This document shows, one piece after another, positions 1 through 6,752 of a DNA stretch of 12,065 bases (positions are counted from its first letter, which is position 1; every line of letters starts with the position of its first letter). The notes beneath the pieces were generated by a model, which saw only the letters and a list, made by a program, of their open reading frames with translations, was not told where the DNA came from and searched no databases. Location of the stretch: assembly GCA_007695205.1 (NCBI GenBank), contig REEF01000731.1, positions 1-12,065 on the forward strand, read 5' to 3'. The position numbers were made by a program, and so were the translations under genes. Source of the stretch: Planctomycetaceae bacterium (lineage in GTDB: Bacteria > Planctomycetota > Planctomycetia > Pirellulales > Pirellulaceae).

Positions 1-11
1 AACCATGGGGC

Positions 12-923
12 TTACCCAACCAGTTGACCGGCGATTTTTTCCAGAAACACGATGCACTGAGCCGCATGCCGGGTGTTGTCGGGCGAATAAGGTTCGTACT
101 CGATGCCAAAATCGCCCTGCCAGCGCTGCCGATGCATCTCTTTCAAGATCTCGCCGATCTGGCCTGCACCTTCGCCCCAGGGCACGCAGACCGCCGATTT
201 CTCGCCGAATTTGTCGACGTCCTTCAGGTGGAAGGACACGATGTGACCTTCCAGTTTCTTTAACGCCTCGACCGGCTGGAACCCCGAGCGGACCCAGTGC
301 CCCGTGTCGCAGCAGGCACCGATCCACGGTCCACGATCCCGCACCATCTTCAGCGTCGTTTCCGGGTTGTAATAACGCGACGGAGCCGGATGATTGTGCA
401 CGGCCAGCTTGATCCGATACTCGGCGCACAACTGGCCCAGCATGTCGTACGCCTCGAATGCCGGTTCGGCGACCAGGTACTGGACGCCCATATCCTTGGC
501 GAATTGGAAAACGGGCCGAGCCGCAGCTTCGGAGTCCAGGTCGCGGCAATACAAACCGACCATGCTGATCCCGCGATCGGCAAGCTGCCCAGCGACCTGC
601 TGACGCACCGGGGCCGGCATCGTCGCATTGGTTTGCACGTCGCCGTGCGCGGCGCTCAGTCGCTGCCACTCGAACGCCTCGACCGCATTCAACCCCAGCG
701 TGGCCACCTGCTGGAGCGTCTCGACAAAGGTCAGCCGGTTGAACGTGTAAGCCGCACAGGTAACTCGCCAACCCAGTTTGGCAGCGTTAGGGGTGGCTTC
801 CGCTTCATCAGCACGGGCGATTCGCGGCGACGATAACGCGCACAGTGCGCTGCTGCCGGCCAGTGCCGTACCAACTCTCAGAAAGCGACGACGATCAAAG
901 GAGGGTTCCAAGGAGGATTTCAT
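12..923 (-). CDS. Tat-exported sugar phosphate isomerase/epimerase-like TIM-barrel protein
   Basis: A 303-residue protein that begins with a twin-arginine signal: RRRFL at residues 11-15, a hydrophobic stretch at about 17-31, and a likely cleavage after ARA at 36-38. It should therefore be exported folded, perhaps with its metal in place. The rest looks like the sugar phosphate isomerase/epimerase (AP endonuclease family 2) TIM barrel. A probable metal set is visible: E153 (in VAEP), D206 and H209 (in DTGH), H232 (in SFHLKD) and E275 (in GIEYE), with H176/H178 nearby. An E-D-H-E set is what ketose 3-epimerases of this fold use. The substrate cannot be told from sequence; planctomycetes carry many exported paralogues. 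The reading frame continues upstream to 1016, but I choose the ATG at 923: an AGGAG lies 9 bases before it and the Tat signal starts right after. The 31 residues of the longer form have no such support. It is transcribed away from the other genes of the window. Confidence 0.85.
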   Translation of the reverse strand: MKSSLEPSFDRRRFLRVGTALAGSSALCALSSPRIARADEAEATPNAAKLGWRVTCAAYTFNRLTFVETLQQVATLGLNAVEAFEWQRLSAAHGDVQTNATMPAPVRQQVAGQLADRGISMVGLYCRDLDSEAAARPVFQFAKDMGVQYLVAEPAFEAYDMLGQLCAEYRIKLAVHNHPAPSRYYNPETTLKMVRDRGPWIGACCDTGHWVRSGFQPVEALKKLEGHIVSFHLKDVDKFGEKSAVCVPWGEGAGQIGEILKEMHRQRWQGDFGIEYEPYSPDNTRHAAQCIVFLEKIAGQLVG

Positions 924-1243
924 GTTAGCGACTCCTGATGACAAAAAGGGGGACGACACGGTCGAGCAGCCCGTTGCCAGCGTCATCGCTGCCTGAAATG
1001 CCAACACAGCGATCACGCCGACCGTTCCCTATTCTAGTCAGTTTCTTCCGCCACCGAAACCATCGCCCGAAGGCAATGAGACGGCCCGGCATTTCGTGGG
1101 CGCTGGCCACCATTCATCCGTGCCCCGGCCTTGCCATCCGTGCTAGATCTGCCCTCTAATCCGTGGGATAGCACGGATGGCAAAGCCGGGGCACGGATGG
1201 GGAAGACGTGAGATTGAAAAGATAATGAAGAGGATCCAGTGCC
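924..1243. other. Intergenic region between divergent genes, with inverted repeat
   Basis: This 320-base gap separates the minus-strand isomerase-like gene from the plus-strand GxxExxY gene, so it should hold the promoters of both. On the minus strand a TAGAAT (complement of 1031-1036) resembles a -10 box but has no convincing -35 partner, so it is only a weak candidate. On the plus strand, AGGA at 1231-1234 is the probable ribosome binding site of the GxxExxY gene. The main feature is the inverted repeat pair at 1115-1199, listed separately. I see no further gene or RNA. Confidence 0.5.
1115..1199. repeat. Inverted repeat pair, left flank of the GxxExxY gene
   Basis: Two 31-base arms face each other: 1115-1145 and 1169-1199, with 23 bases between. 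They are complementary except for one mismatch, so the region could fold into a long hairpin. Each arm is itself built from two copies of GCACGGATG around a short GC-rich core. The same 31-base unit occurs again as a pair at 2073-2181 on the other side of the gene. No run of T follows, so a simple intrinsic terminator is unlikely. The structure recalls REP/REPIN-type elements, but I cannot assign a family. Confidence 0.85.
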
Positions 1244-2044
1244 ATGGATTTGGTCAACCGTGAAGAAACCGAGCAGCTTATCAGGGGATTCTTCGTGGTC
1301 CAGAACGAAGTCGGGTTGGGGCGGCACGAGGAGGCGTACCATCAAGCCTACGCGGTCTGGACAGCCGAACAGGCGCTGCCGGTCGTGAGCAAACCGCCCG
1401 TTCGGTTGATGGTCGGCGGGCGCGAGGCGATCGTTCTGTATCCGGATTTCGTCGCCTGGGATCAGATCGTTCTGGAGATGAAGTCCCTGCCGCGAGTGCT
1501 GGGGCCGTCCGAAGAGTTGCAGTTGTTCGACTACCTGCGGGCGCGGGGCGACCGACTGGGGCTGTTGGTCAACATGGGGCTGGACCGAGTACATGTAGAA
1601 CGTCGTGTCTACGATCCGCCGCAGACGGAAATATCCGAGGATTGGTCGCACTGGACAAACGAGATCAGCGGCAAGGATCGAGAGATGGGGATGGCGATCC
1701 GCAACGCTTTGCGCATGGTGTACGAATCGCATCGCACCGGATACAGCCTTGCGGTCACCGAGAAACTGGTCCTGGCCTCGCTGGCGGTCAACGGCCTGAC
1801 GGTTCGGGTCCGCCCGTTGGCCAACGCCACCTTTCATCAGCGCACGGTGCACGAAAGTGCGCTCGATTGCTTCGTGATCGAAGATCGGTTCGTGCTGACG
1901 ATGACCGCCCAGTTCGATAATAACGAGTTCAGCAAGAGCCTTGGGCTGTCGTACCTGAAAACGCTAAACTTGGCGTGGGGCGTCGCCGCCAATTTCGGGC
2001 GCACGGAGTTGCACATCAATGGGTTGCGGTTTCGTGCACGGTAG
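1244..2044 (+). CDS. GxxExxY protein with two PD-(D/E)XK-like units, the second degenerate
   Basis: A 266-residue protein. The N-terminal half carries the family signature G26-x-x-E29-x-x-Y32, then PD at 67-68 and E78-x-K80 (LEMKSL), followed by EELQLFDYLRA and a GLLVNMG strand. This is the usual layout of GxxExxY proteins, which belong to the PD-(D/E)XK nuclease-like fold and whose role is unknown. Family members are commonly about 120-130 residues, so this one is about double. The C-terminal half (about 150-266) repeats the pattern: a helix, an LD at 207-208, a strand at FVLTMTAQF where T219 and T221 stand in the place of E and K, then LGLSYLKTLNLAWGVAANFG resembling the QLFDYLRA...GLLVNMG segment. 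The second unit therefore looks catalytically dead. ATG at 1244 has AGGA 9 bases upstream. Inverted repeats flank the gene on both sides, and no neighbouring gene explains its job. Confidence 0.85.
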   Translation: MDLVNREETEQLIRGFFVVQNEVGLGRHEEAYHQAYAVWTAEQALPVVSKPPVRLMVGGREAIVLYPDFVAWDQIVLEMKSLPRVLGPSEELQLFDYLRARGDRLGLLVNMGLDRVHVERRVYDPPQTEISEDWSHWTNEISGKDREMGMAIRNALRMVYESHRTGYSLAVTEKLVLASLAVNGLTVRVRPLANATFHQRTVHESALDCFVIEDRFVLTMTAQFDNNEFSKSLGLSYLKTLNLAWGVAANFGRTELHINGLRFRAR

Positions 2045-2072
2045 GACTCGTCCCCGCAGGAAAGCGACATAC

Positions 2073-2181
2073 TAGCACGGATGGCAAAGCCGGGGCACGG
2101 ATGACAGAATCGTCGGCCAGCCGCTTTGATTGCTCGGTCTTCCCTTCCCCCATCCGTGCCCCGGCCTTGCCATCCGTGCTA
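2073..2181. repeat. Inverted repeat pair, right flank of the GxxExxY gene
   Basis: The 31-base unit found at 1169-1199 recurs at 2073-2103, and its complement recurs at 2151-2181. The spacer between arms is 47 bases, against 23 in the left pair, and the spacers are unrelated. The unit at 2073-2103 begins 28 bases after the stop codon of the GxxExxY gene. The arms match each other with the same single mismatch as in the left pair, which points to a shared origin rather than independent hairpins. Confidence 0.85.
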
Positions 2182-2342
2182 ATCCTGCGCGTCTCGATCC
2201 GTGCAGATGATCCTTGCAGTGAAGTCCCATGCGAAAAAAGCACTCACGAAGAGGCCCTTATTCTTTTCCTGCCTTTCCCTGACCGCGCAGCATCGCTGGT
2301 TTAACGGTGTTTGATCGTTTTCTGCGCTTGCGAGAACTAGCG

Positions 2343-2370
2343 TTTACAGCATAGGATAACGACTTATTCT
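2343..2370 (+). promoter_or_regulatory. Candidate sigma-70-type promoter of the large secreted protein gene
   Basis: TTTACA at 2343-2348 (one mismatch to TTGACA) and TATTCT at 2365-2370 (two mismatches to TATAAT) are 16 bases apart. The start of transcription would fall near 2377, about 50 bases before the ATG at 2429. The region is less GC-rich than its surroundings. This is pattern matching only. Confidence 0.4.
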
Positions 2371-2428
2371 GGGGCAACTTGCGGTCGGGCTCGATCGCCG
2401 ACCTACCTTTCCGTCGGAGAACGGACTC

Positions 2429-5400
2429 ATGCAACGTCTTGTCATCTTCACTTGGCTTCTGTTCGTCACCACGCCGCTAGTGCAGGCTGCGAATCCGTGT
2501 ACCAACGGTTCCTTCGAGCGGCTTGGTCCTGGCGGATTCCCCGTCGATTGGTCGCCGGTCGGTTCGCAGGTCGAGGTCGTTTCGGAAGCCCGGACCGGCA
2601 GTCACGCGATTCGATTGACTCGCACGGCCGAAACGCCTGAGCAGGAGACGGGCTTGAACCGCGCTGGTCGGCCGGGAACGGGTGAGGGCGGTGCGATGCT
2701 CGAAATGCGTCGCGGCGGATTGGAATTCTGGTACCAGGCGGTGTCCGCCGAGAGTGCTGATCTGTGCGTGTACGCGATCCCGATGAACGCCGATGGGATC
2801 GAGGGTACCGGTTCGCCGCGAGCCCGGTTTACGGTGCCTGGAACCCACATCGGTGACGGGCAGTGGCATCGCGGCCGACTGACGTTCGACTTTACCGATA
2901 ACCCCGACGTGCGGTGGGTGCAAGTGGCATCCCGGATCGTCGGGACGGCTGGCGAGTTGATCTTGGACGACTTTGCGTACGTCGATCGGGTCGGCGTCAT
3001 CCTGCAGGTCGGCGCCATTCAGATCCAGGAGGATGGCGATCGGGCCGGCCAGCTTGCCGTGGTACGGGCACGGATCGAGAACGTGGGAGACGCGGATGCC
3101 CAAGCGGTTCGCGTCGCCTTAGAGTCCTCGGCATCGCTGACCGTCCAGCCGGCCGAACGTCTGCTGGATGTGCTGCCCGCCGGTCGCGCCGAGCGTGTGT
3201 CCTGGACGCTGGACGGTGCGCGGCACGAGCCTTCGGTGTTGCACGTACAGGCCGGGAACGATGACGATCAAGCCAGCGGCACGTTGTCGTTAGGCACCGA
3301 ATTGCAGATCCGCAGTTTTGGGCCTGTCCAACCGGTGGCAGCCGTCGACAGACCGATCGCGTTGGAATGCGTGCTGGAGAACACGGGCCAGACCATCGTC
3401 AGCGACATGACGTGCGAGTTCACGTTGGGCGACGAGTCCCGGACACAGACGCTGGCCGCTTTGGAGCCCGGCCGCAGTGCGGTGGTGCGTGTGGAATTCC
3501 AACCCGAACAGCAATCGACTGGCCAGCCGGCGGCGGTCCGCGTCCAGGCACCTGCGATCGACGAAGCCCTGGCCGCCGAATCGCAATTGGTGATCGGATC
3601 GGCACTGAATCTGCCGCCGGATCGCCATCGTCTGGTGGTCACCAGCGACGACTCGCACGCGGTGCTGGCCAACCGCTTCTTGCGATTGGCCTTTCGGCGG
3701 AACCAATTCGGCTTTGGACCCGGCGAACTCTCGGTATTCCGCGGCAACGCCTGGCAGACGGTCGCCTGGCTGCCGCGACTCAGTCGTCTGGTCACCCAGG
3801 ATGCATCGGGCGATCCGCAAGAAAAAACGCTGCTGGTCGACGGCCCACCCGAGGTGCTGGGCACCGACCCGGCACGACTGGGCTTCCGTTGGCAACATCA
3901 GGACGACGACGGAGCGACCTGGACCGCAACGATCACCTTCGAGTTGGAAGAATGGTCCAGAGAGATTCGAGCCTCGTACGAGCTGGGCTGCGATCGGCCG
4001 GCTGGGCTATTGGCCTTTGAAGGCCCCATGTTGTACGTGCTGCGTCGCAACGAGGCCATTTTCCCTGGCTTGGAGTGGTTGGTGGATGAAGAACTTTCCT
4101 CGGATTCGCTGGATATCGCCGAGGACCATCCGCACCGGATCCGTTACGTAGTCCATCCGAACATGGTGACGGTCCCGGCCGTAGGCTTCCAGACACCCGG
4201 CGGCGCGGTGGGCATGTACTGGGATCAGCGTCAACGCTGGGACGCCCGTCGCGATCGGCCTTCGGTCGTCTTCGCCTCACCCGACCGTTTCGAGAACCAG
4301 CGGGCACACCTGGTCGGGCTGTTCGTGCCATCGGTCCCTGAATTTGTCGAGATCAACCAGCGCACGGCCGCTCGGCCCTACCCCATGCGGCCGCGAAGCC
4401 CGCTGAGTCTGCAAGCCACCCTGTTCGCCGATTCGGCGACCGACAGCGCGCTGGCCTCCATCGACCGCTGGATGGATCGACACGCGTTACCCGAGTTGCG
4501 TTCGTTGCCGCGAGGCACGTACCAGCGAGAGATCGAATTCTCCGTCCAGGCCTACCTGACGTCATTGTGGGACCCGGCCACGCAGCAGTGGTGGTTGACC
4601 AAGGGCAATCCTGTCCTGTCCACCCGGGGCCGCCCGCGCACGTTTATCGCCGATCTGATGCTGGGTGCCCTGATCACCGAAGATCCCGCCCTGCGCCGCC
4701 GTTTGACGGCCCGGGCGGAAGAGGTCCGGGCATTGCTGGGTGGGGAACCACGTCTGGACGCACAACGATTTCCCGACCGGGCTGACCTGGCCTTCGCCAA
4801 TCCTGCCAGTGCCAGCCAATTGCTGATGATGCGAGACGAGGACGGATTTTGGCGATTTGATGCGGACCAGCAACCGCAAACCGGCCCCTTTGTCGGCATG
4901 GACTACAGCGAACTGGGCCCCGACGGGGCGCTGGAGTCGGGCACGATCGCGCGGAACGCCTACCAGGTGCTTCGCTACGCCCGTATCGCCGGCGACCGGC
5001 ACGCCTATCAGCAGGTGGTCCCCGCCCTGCAGCGGCTCAGACAATTCCGTGTCCCGCGAGCGGCTCAGGTTTGGGAGATCCCCGTCCACGCGCCCGACCT
5101 GCTGGCCGCGGCTGACAGCGTCGACGCGTTCCTAGAAGCGTACCGGATCAGCGACGAGCCTCGATGGTTGCAAGCGGCCGTGACCTGGGCACAACGCGGG
5201 CTGCCCTTTGTCTACCTATGGGACGATCCCGACCAGCCTTTCCTGCAAGGCGCCAGCATCCCCGTTTTCGGCGCCACCTGGCACCGCGGATCCTGGTTCG
5301 GCCGTCCGGTCCAATGGAACGGATTGCGTTACGCCGTCGCCCTGATCAAGCTGTCGCAGTACGACGACAGCTACCCCTGGCGTGACATCGCCGAACGCTT

Positions 5401-6340
5401 GATTCGCAGCGCGATCTACCAGCAGCAGCCCGATGGCGAAAACGTCGCGCTGTGGCCGGACTATATCGATGCGATCGACGGCGAGCGATGCGAATGGGTC
5501 TTCGCTCCGCAACAGATCATCGAAGCCGTTCTGAAGCTCACCGGCCGCAATCCTCAGCCGACGACCGTCAAGGTGGGCGAAGACTCCCGGATCGCGGTCA
5601 GCACCGTCGGGACCATTCATCGAGCCACCCATCGCGGGACGGTGCTGTCCATGGAAGTCGAGTACCCGCCCGGCGAACAGGGCATCGTCCTGATCGCCAA
5701 TGTCAGCCGTCCCACCGAAGTCTACATCGACGAATCCGCGTTGCGCGAGCGGATCGACATCGAACAGCGTGACGATCCCGGTTGGCGTTACGACGCGGGC
5801 AACGCCTACCTGACCGTGCGAGTCAACAAGGACGGCCGGTCCCGGGTACGAGCCGACGGGCTGTACTACCGGTCGGTGCGGCGTCTCCCTTGGTTGGTCG
5901 AGGAGATCGCTTTCGAATTCGACGACTCGTTGGACGGGTGGCTGCCGGGCAACGATATTTCCGAAATGCTGCCTTTAGAGGGCGGATTGTTCGGCAGGAT
6001 TTCAGGGCCCGACCCCTATCTGGTGAGACCGTTGGTCCAGATCCAGGGCGACGACGTAGCCGTCGTGAACCTGCGCATGCGCGTCACTGCGGGCAGCACC
6101 GGCCAACTATTTTGGACCACCGAAACGTCACCGGAGTTTGATGAGGAGAAATCGATTCGTTTCCGAATCATCCCGGACGGTCGGTATCACGAATACCGTG
6201 TGCTGATGCAGCAACACCCCGCCTGGAAAGGCCAGACGATCACCCAACTGAGACTGGATCCCTGTGCCGGTGCTCGTTCGGGCGAGTTCCAGATTGATTA
6301 TCTCCGCGCCGACAAGCCATCGCCCATCGGCACCCCGTAG
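2429..6340 (+). CDS. Large secreted multidomain protein, carbohydrate-active-enzyme-like layout, function unknown
   Basis: A 1303-residue protein with a Sec signal peptide (residues 1-20, cleavage probably after VQA). I do not recognise a named family. From the sequence I read a jelly-roll-like domain at about 21-190 that opens with NGSFE, as carbohydrate-binding modules often do. Two CARDB/NEW3-like beta domains follow at about 192-285 and 290-390; each has an EN-V/T-G motif (IENVGDADA and LENTGQTI). A long beta-rich region at about 399-650 resembles the super-sandwich domain of some lyases and hydrolases. About 673-1040 is helical with repeated W/Y/R-rich segments, like an alpha/alpha toroid. 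Then come a beta domain (about 1045-1155) and a C-terminal jelly-roll-like domain (about 1160-1303). Beta-sandwich plus toroid is the core of several polysaccharide lyase and glycoside hydrolase families, so polysaccharide binding or cleavage is a reasonable inference, not shown. ATG at 2429 has GGAG 9 bases upstream. It stands alone, with no co-transcribed neighbour. Confidence 0.75.
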   Translation: MQRLVIFTWLLFVTTPLVQAANPCTNGSFERLGPGGFPVDWSPVGSQVEVVSEARTGSHAIRLTRTAETPEQETGLNRAGRPGTGEGGAMLEMRRGGLEFWYQAVSAESADLCVYAIPMNADGIEGTGSPRARFTVPGTHIGDGQWHRGRLTFDFTDNPDVRWVQVASRIVGTAGELILDDFAYVDRVGVILQVGAIQIQEDGDRAGQLAVVRARIENVGDADAQAVRVALESSASLTVQPAERLLDVLPAGRAERVSWTLDGARHEPSVLHVQAGNDDDQASGTLSLGTELQIRSFGPVQPVAAVDRPIALECVLENTGQTIVSDMTCEFTLGDESRTQTLAALEPGRSAVVRVEFQPEQQSTGQPAAVRVQAPAIDEALAAESQLVIGSALNLPPDRHRLVVTSDDSHAVLANRFLRLAFRRNQFGFGPGELSVFRGNAWQTVAWLPRLSRLVTQDASGDPQEKTLLVDGPPEVLGTDPARLGFRWQHQDDDGATWTATITFELEEWSREIRASYELGCDRPAGLLAFEGPMLYVLRRNEAIFPGLEWLVDEELSSDSLDIAEDHPHRIRYVVHPNMVTVPAVGFQTPGGAVGMYWDQRQRWDARRDRPSVVFASPDRFENQRAHLVGLFVPSVPEFVEINQRTAARPYPMRPRSPLSLQATLFADSATDSALASIDRWMDRHALPELRSLPRGTYQREIEFSVQAYLTSLWDPATQQWWLTKGNPVLSTRGRPRTFIADLMLGALITEDPALRRRLTARAEEVRALLGGEPRLDAQRFPDRADLAFANPASASQLLMMRDEDGFWRFDADQQPQTGPFVGMDYSELGPDGALESGTIARNAYQVLRYARIAGDRHAYQQVVPALQRLRQFRVPRAAQVWEIPVHAPDLLAAADSVDAFLEAYRISDEPRWLQAAVTWAQRGLPFVYLWDDPDQPFLQGASIPVFGATWHRGSWFGRPVQWNGLRYAVALIKLSQYDDSYPWRDIAERLIRSAIYQQQPDGENVALWPDYIDAIDGERCEWVFAPQQIIEAVLKLTGRNPQPTTVKVGEDSRIAVSTVGTIHRATHRGTVLSMEVEYPPGEQGIVLIANVSRPTEVYIDESALRERIDIEQRDDPGWRYDAGNAYLTVRVNKDGRSRVRADGLYYRSVRRLPWLVEEIAFEFDDSLDGWLPGNDISEMLPLEGGLFGRISGPDPYLVRPLVQIQGDDVAVVNLRMRVTAGSTGQLFWTTETSPEFDEEKSIRFRIIPDGRYHEYRVLMQQHPAWKGQTITQLRLDPCAGARSGEFQIDYLRADKPSPIGTP

Positions 6341-6381
6341 GGTCTTCAACTGTAGGATGAATGGTCAGTGCGCGCATCTTC

Positions 6382-6430
6382 GTAGGTTGGGACTCTGTCC
6401 CGACCGGGTCGGGTCGGAGACCCAACCTAC
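6382..6430. repeat. Imperfect inverted repeat starting GTAGGTTGGG
   Basis: Arms at 6382-6405 and 6407-6430 match at 21 of 24 positions, leaving a single central base. The ends are GTAGGTTGGG and CCCAACCTAC. It lies 41 bases after the stop codon of the large secreted protein and may protect or end that transcript, but only a short TTT follows, so it is not a classic intrinsic terminator. A dispersed palindromic repeat is the simpler reading. Confidence 0.75.
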
Positions 6431-6451
6431 TTTGGTTGCGGCCGGGCCAGA

Positions 6452-6527
6452 AAAAAGGTGTCAGGACTCATTTGCCGGGAAACCGGTCCTTCGAGTGCTT
6501 CGAAAGAACGAGTCCTGACACCTTTTT
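6452..6527. repeat. Branched inverted repeat element (REPIN- or MITE-like)
   Basis: An 18-base perfect inverted repeat closes the element: AAAAAGGTGTCAGGACTC at 6452-6469 and its complement at 6510-6527. Inside are two more hairpins: CCGG-GAAA-CCGG at 6475-6486, with a GNRA-type loop, and TTCGA/TCGAA at 6490-6504. The single strand would thus form a stem with two side hairpins. Such forms are typical of REPIN/MITE elements moved by a transposase supplied elsewhere. On RNA level the stem ending in five T residues could also act as a terminator for the upstream gene. No transposase gene is present in the window. Confidence 0.8.
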
Positions 6528-6556
6528 CTCACGGATTTCCGCGCCTCGATCCACGA

Positions 6557-6580
6557 AAATCCGCGAATCTTCGCGGGTTT
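6557..6580. repeat. Short hairpin around CCGCGAA/TTCGCGG
   Basis: CCGCGAA at 6561-6567 pairs with TTCGCGG at 6570-6576. The stem extends outward through one G-T pair and three A-T pairs. The loop is only two bases, so the innermost pairs would open. Its role is not evident; it may be the remnant of another dispersed palindrome. Confidence 0.5.
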
Positions 6581-6589
6581 GATGGCCAA

Positions 6590-6654
6590 AAACTCCAGTT
6601 GTCTACTGCAGAAACCTGTTTCCCTGCAACGACTTGCGACAAAATCAGGAGTTT
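6590..6654. promoter_or_regulatory. Nested 65-base dyad just upstream of the sigma-54 promoter
   Basis: Three nested inverted arms share one centre. AAACTCC (6590-6596) pairs with GGAGTTT (6648-6654), TTGTC (6599-6603) with GACAA (6638-6642), and TGCAGAAAC (6607-6615) with GTTTC-CC-TGCA (6618-6628). The centre lies about 75 bases before the predicted transcription start. Sigma-54 activators usually bind dyads a little upstream of the promoter, so the inner GAAAC-CT-GTTTC could be an activator site. Equally, the whole could be one more dispersed palindrome. Confidence 0.4.
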
Positions 6655-6663
6655 CGGCTCTCT

Positions 6664-6680
6664 TTGGCACGAGCGATGCT
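6664..6680 (+). promoter_or_regulatory. Sigma-54 (RpoN) -24/-12 promoter of the hdr-mvh operon
   Basis: The site reads TTGGCACGAGCGATGCT. The -24 part TTGGCACG agrees with the consensus YTGGCACG at every base, and the -12 part ATGCT differs from TTGCW by one base. The invariant GG (6666-6667) and GC (6678-6679) are separated by exactly the required 10 bases. Transcription would begin near 6691, about 60 bases before hdrC. RpoN promoters need an ATP-driven enhancer-binding activator, so the operon is probably tightly switched rather than constitutive. This is known for hydrogenase operons in other bacteria. Confidence 0.65.
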
Positions 6681-6752
6681 ATCACAGAAGGCTACTAGAC
6701 ACGTAGTGAGTAGACTGTGTGCCTGTTTTTTGATCCGTGTCGGAGGAAACCG

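Larger units (their letters stand above)
2045..2428. other. Intergenic region with inverted repeat and a candidate promoter
   Basis: This 384-base gap has no convincing gene. It contains the second inverted repeat pair (2073-2181), then about 160 bases with nothing I recognise, a candidate promoter at 2343-2370 and a short leader. The leader has a GGTCGG/CCGACC hairpin (2383-2388 with 2398-2403). GGAG at 2416-2419 is a fitting ribosome binding site for the large secreted protein. An isolated ATCCGTGC near 2199 resembles half of a repeat unit and may be a decayed copy. Confidence 0.5.
6341..6752. other. Intergenic region packed with dyad repeats and a sigma-54 promoter
   Basis: This 412-base gap separates the large secreted protein from the hdr operon. 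In order it holds an imperfect inverted repeat (6382-6430), a branched inverted repeat (6452-6527), a short hairpin (6557-6580), a nested dyad (6590-6654), the sigma-54-type promoter (6664-6680) and the hdrC leader with GGAGG at 6742-6746. Short open frames here are translations of the repeats; I see no real gene. Confidence 0.6.

Noticed and set aside
1034..1852. Minus-strand open frame (272 codons) opposite the GxxExxY gene
   Set aside because: It is antisense to a recognisable protein, and part of its translation comes from the inverted repeat at 1115-1199.
1115..2181. CRISPR-like array from the four copies of the 31-base unit
   Set aside because: The copies are in alternating orientation with irregular spacing, and one interval holds a whole gene; no cas genes are present.
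1975..2304. Plus-strand open frame (109 codons) after the GxxExxY gene
   Set aside because: It overlaps the end of the real gene in another frame and mostly translates the repeat pair at 2073-2181.
6382..6430. Intrinsic terminator after the large secreted protein gene
   Set aside because: The stem is imperfect and only a three-base T run follows, so a dispersed repeat is the safer call.
6461..6685. Small minus-strand frame (74 codons) and plus-strand frames in the hdr upstream region
   Set aside because: They run through the palindromic repeats and have no support as genes.
6664..6698. Sigma-70 promoter TTGGCA ... TACTAG before hdrC
   Set aside because: The two boxes are 23 bases apart, too far for sigma-70, while the same bases fit the sigma-54 pattern very well.
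6717..6752. Upstream GTG start for hdrC, adding 12 residues
   Set aside because: The ATG at 6753 has a strong GGAGG at the right distance, and the extra residues would include that ribosome binding site.
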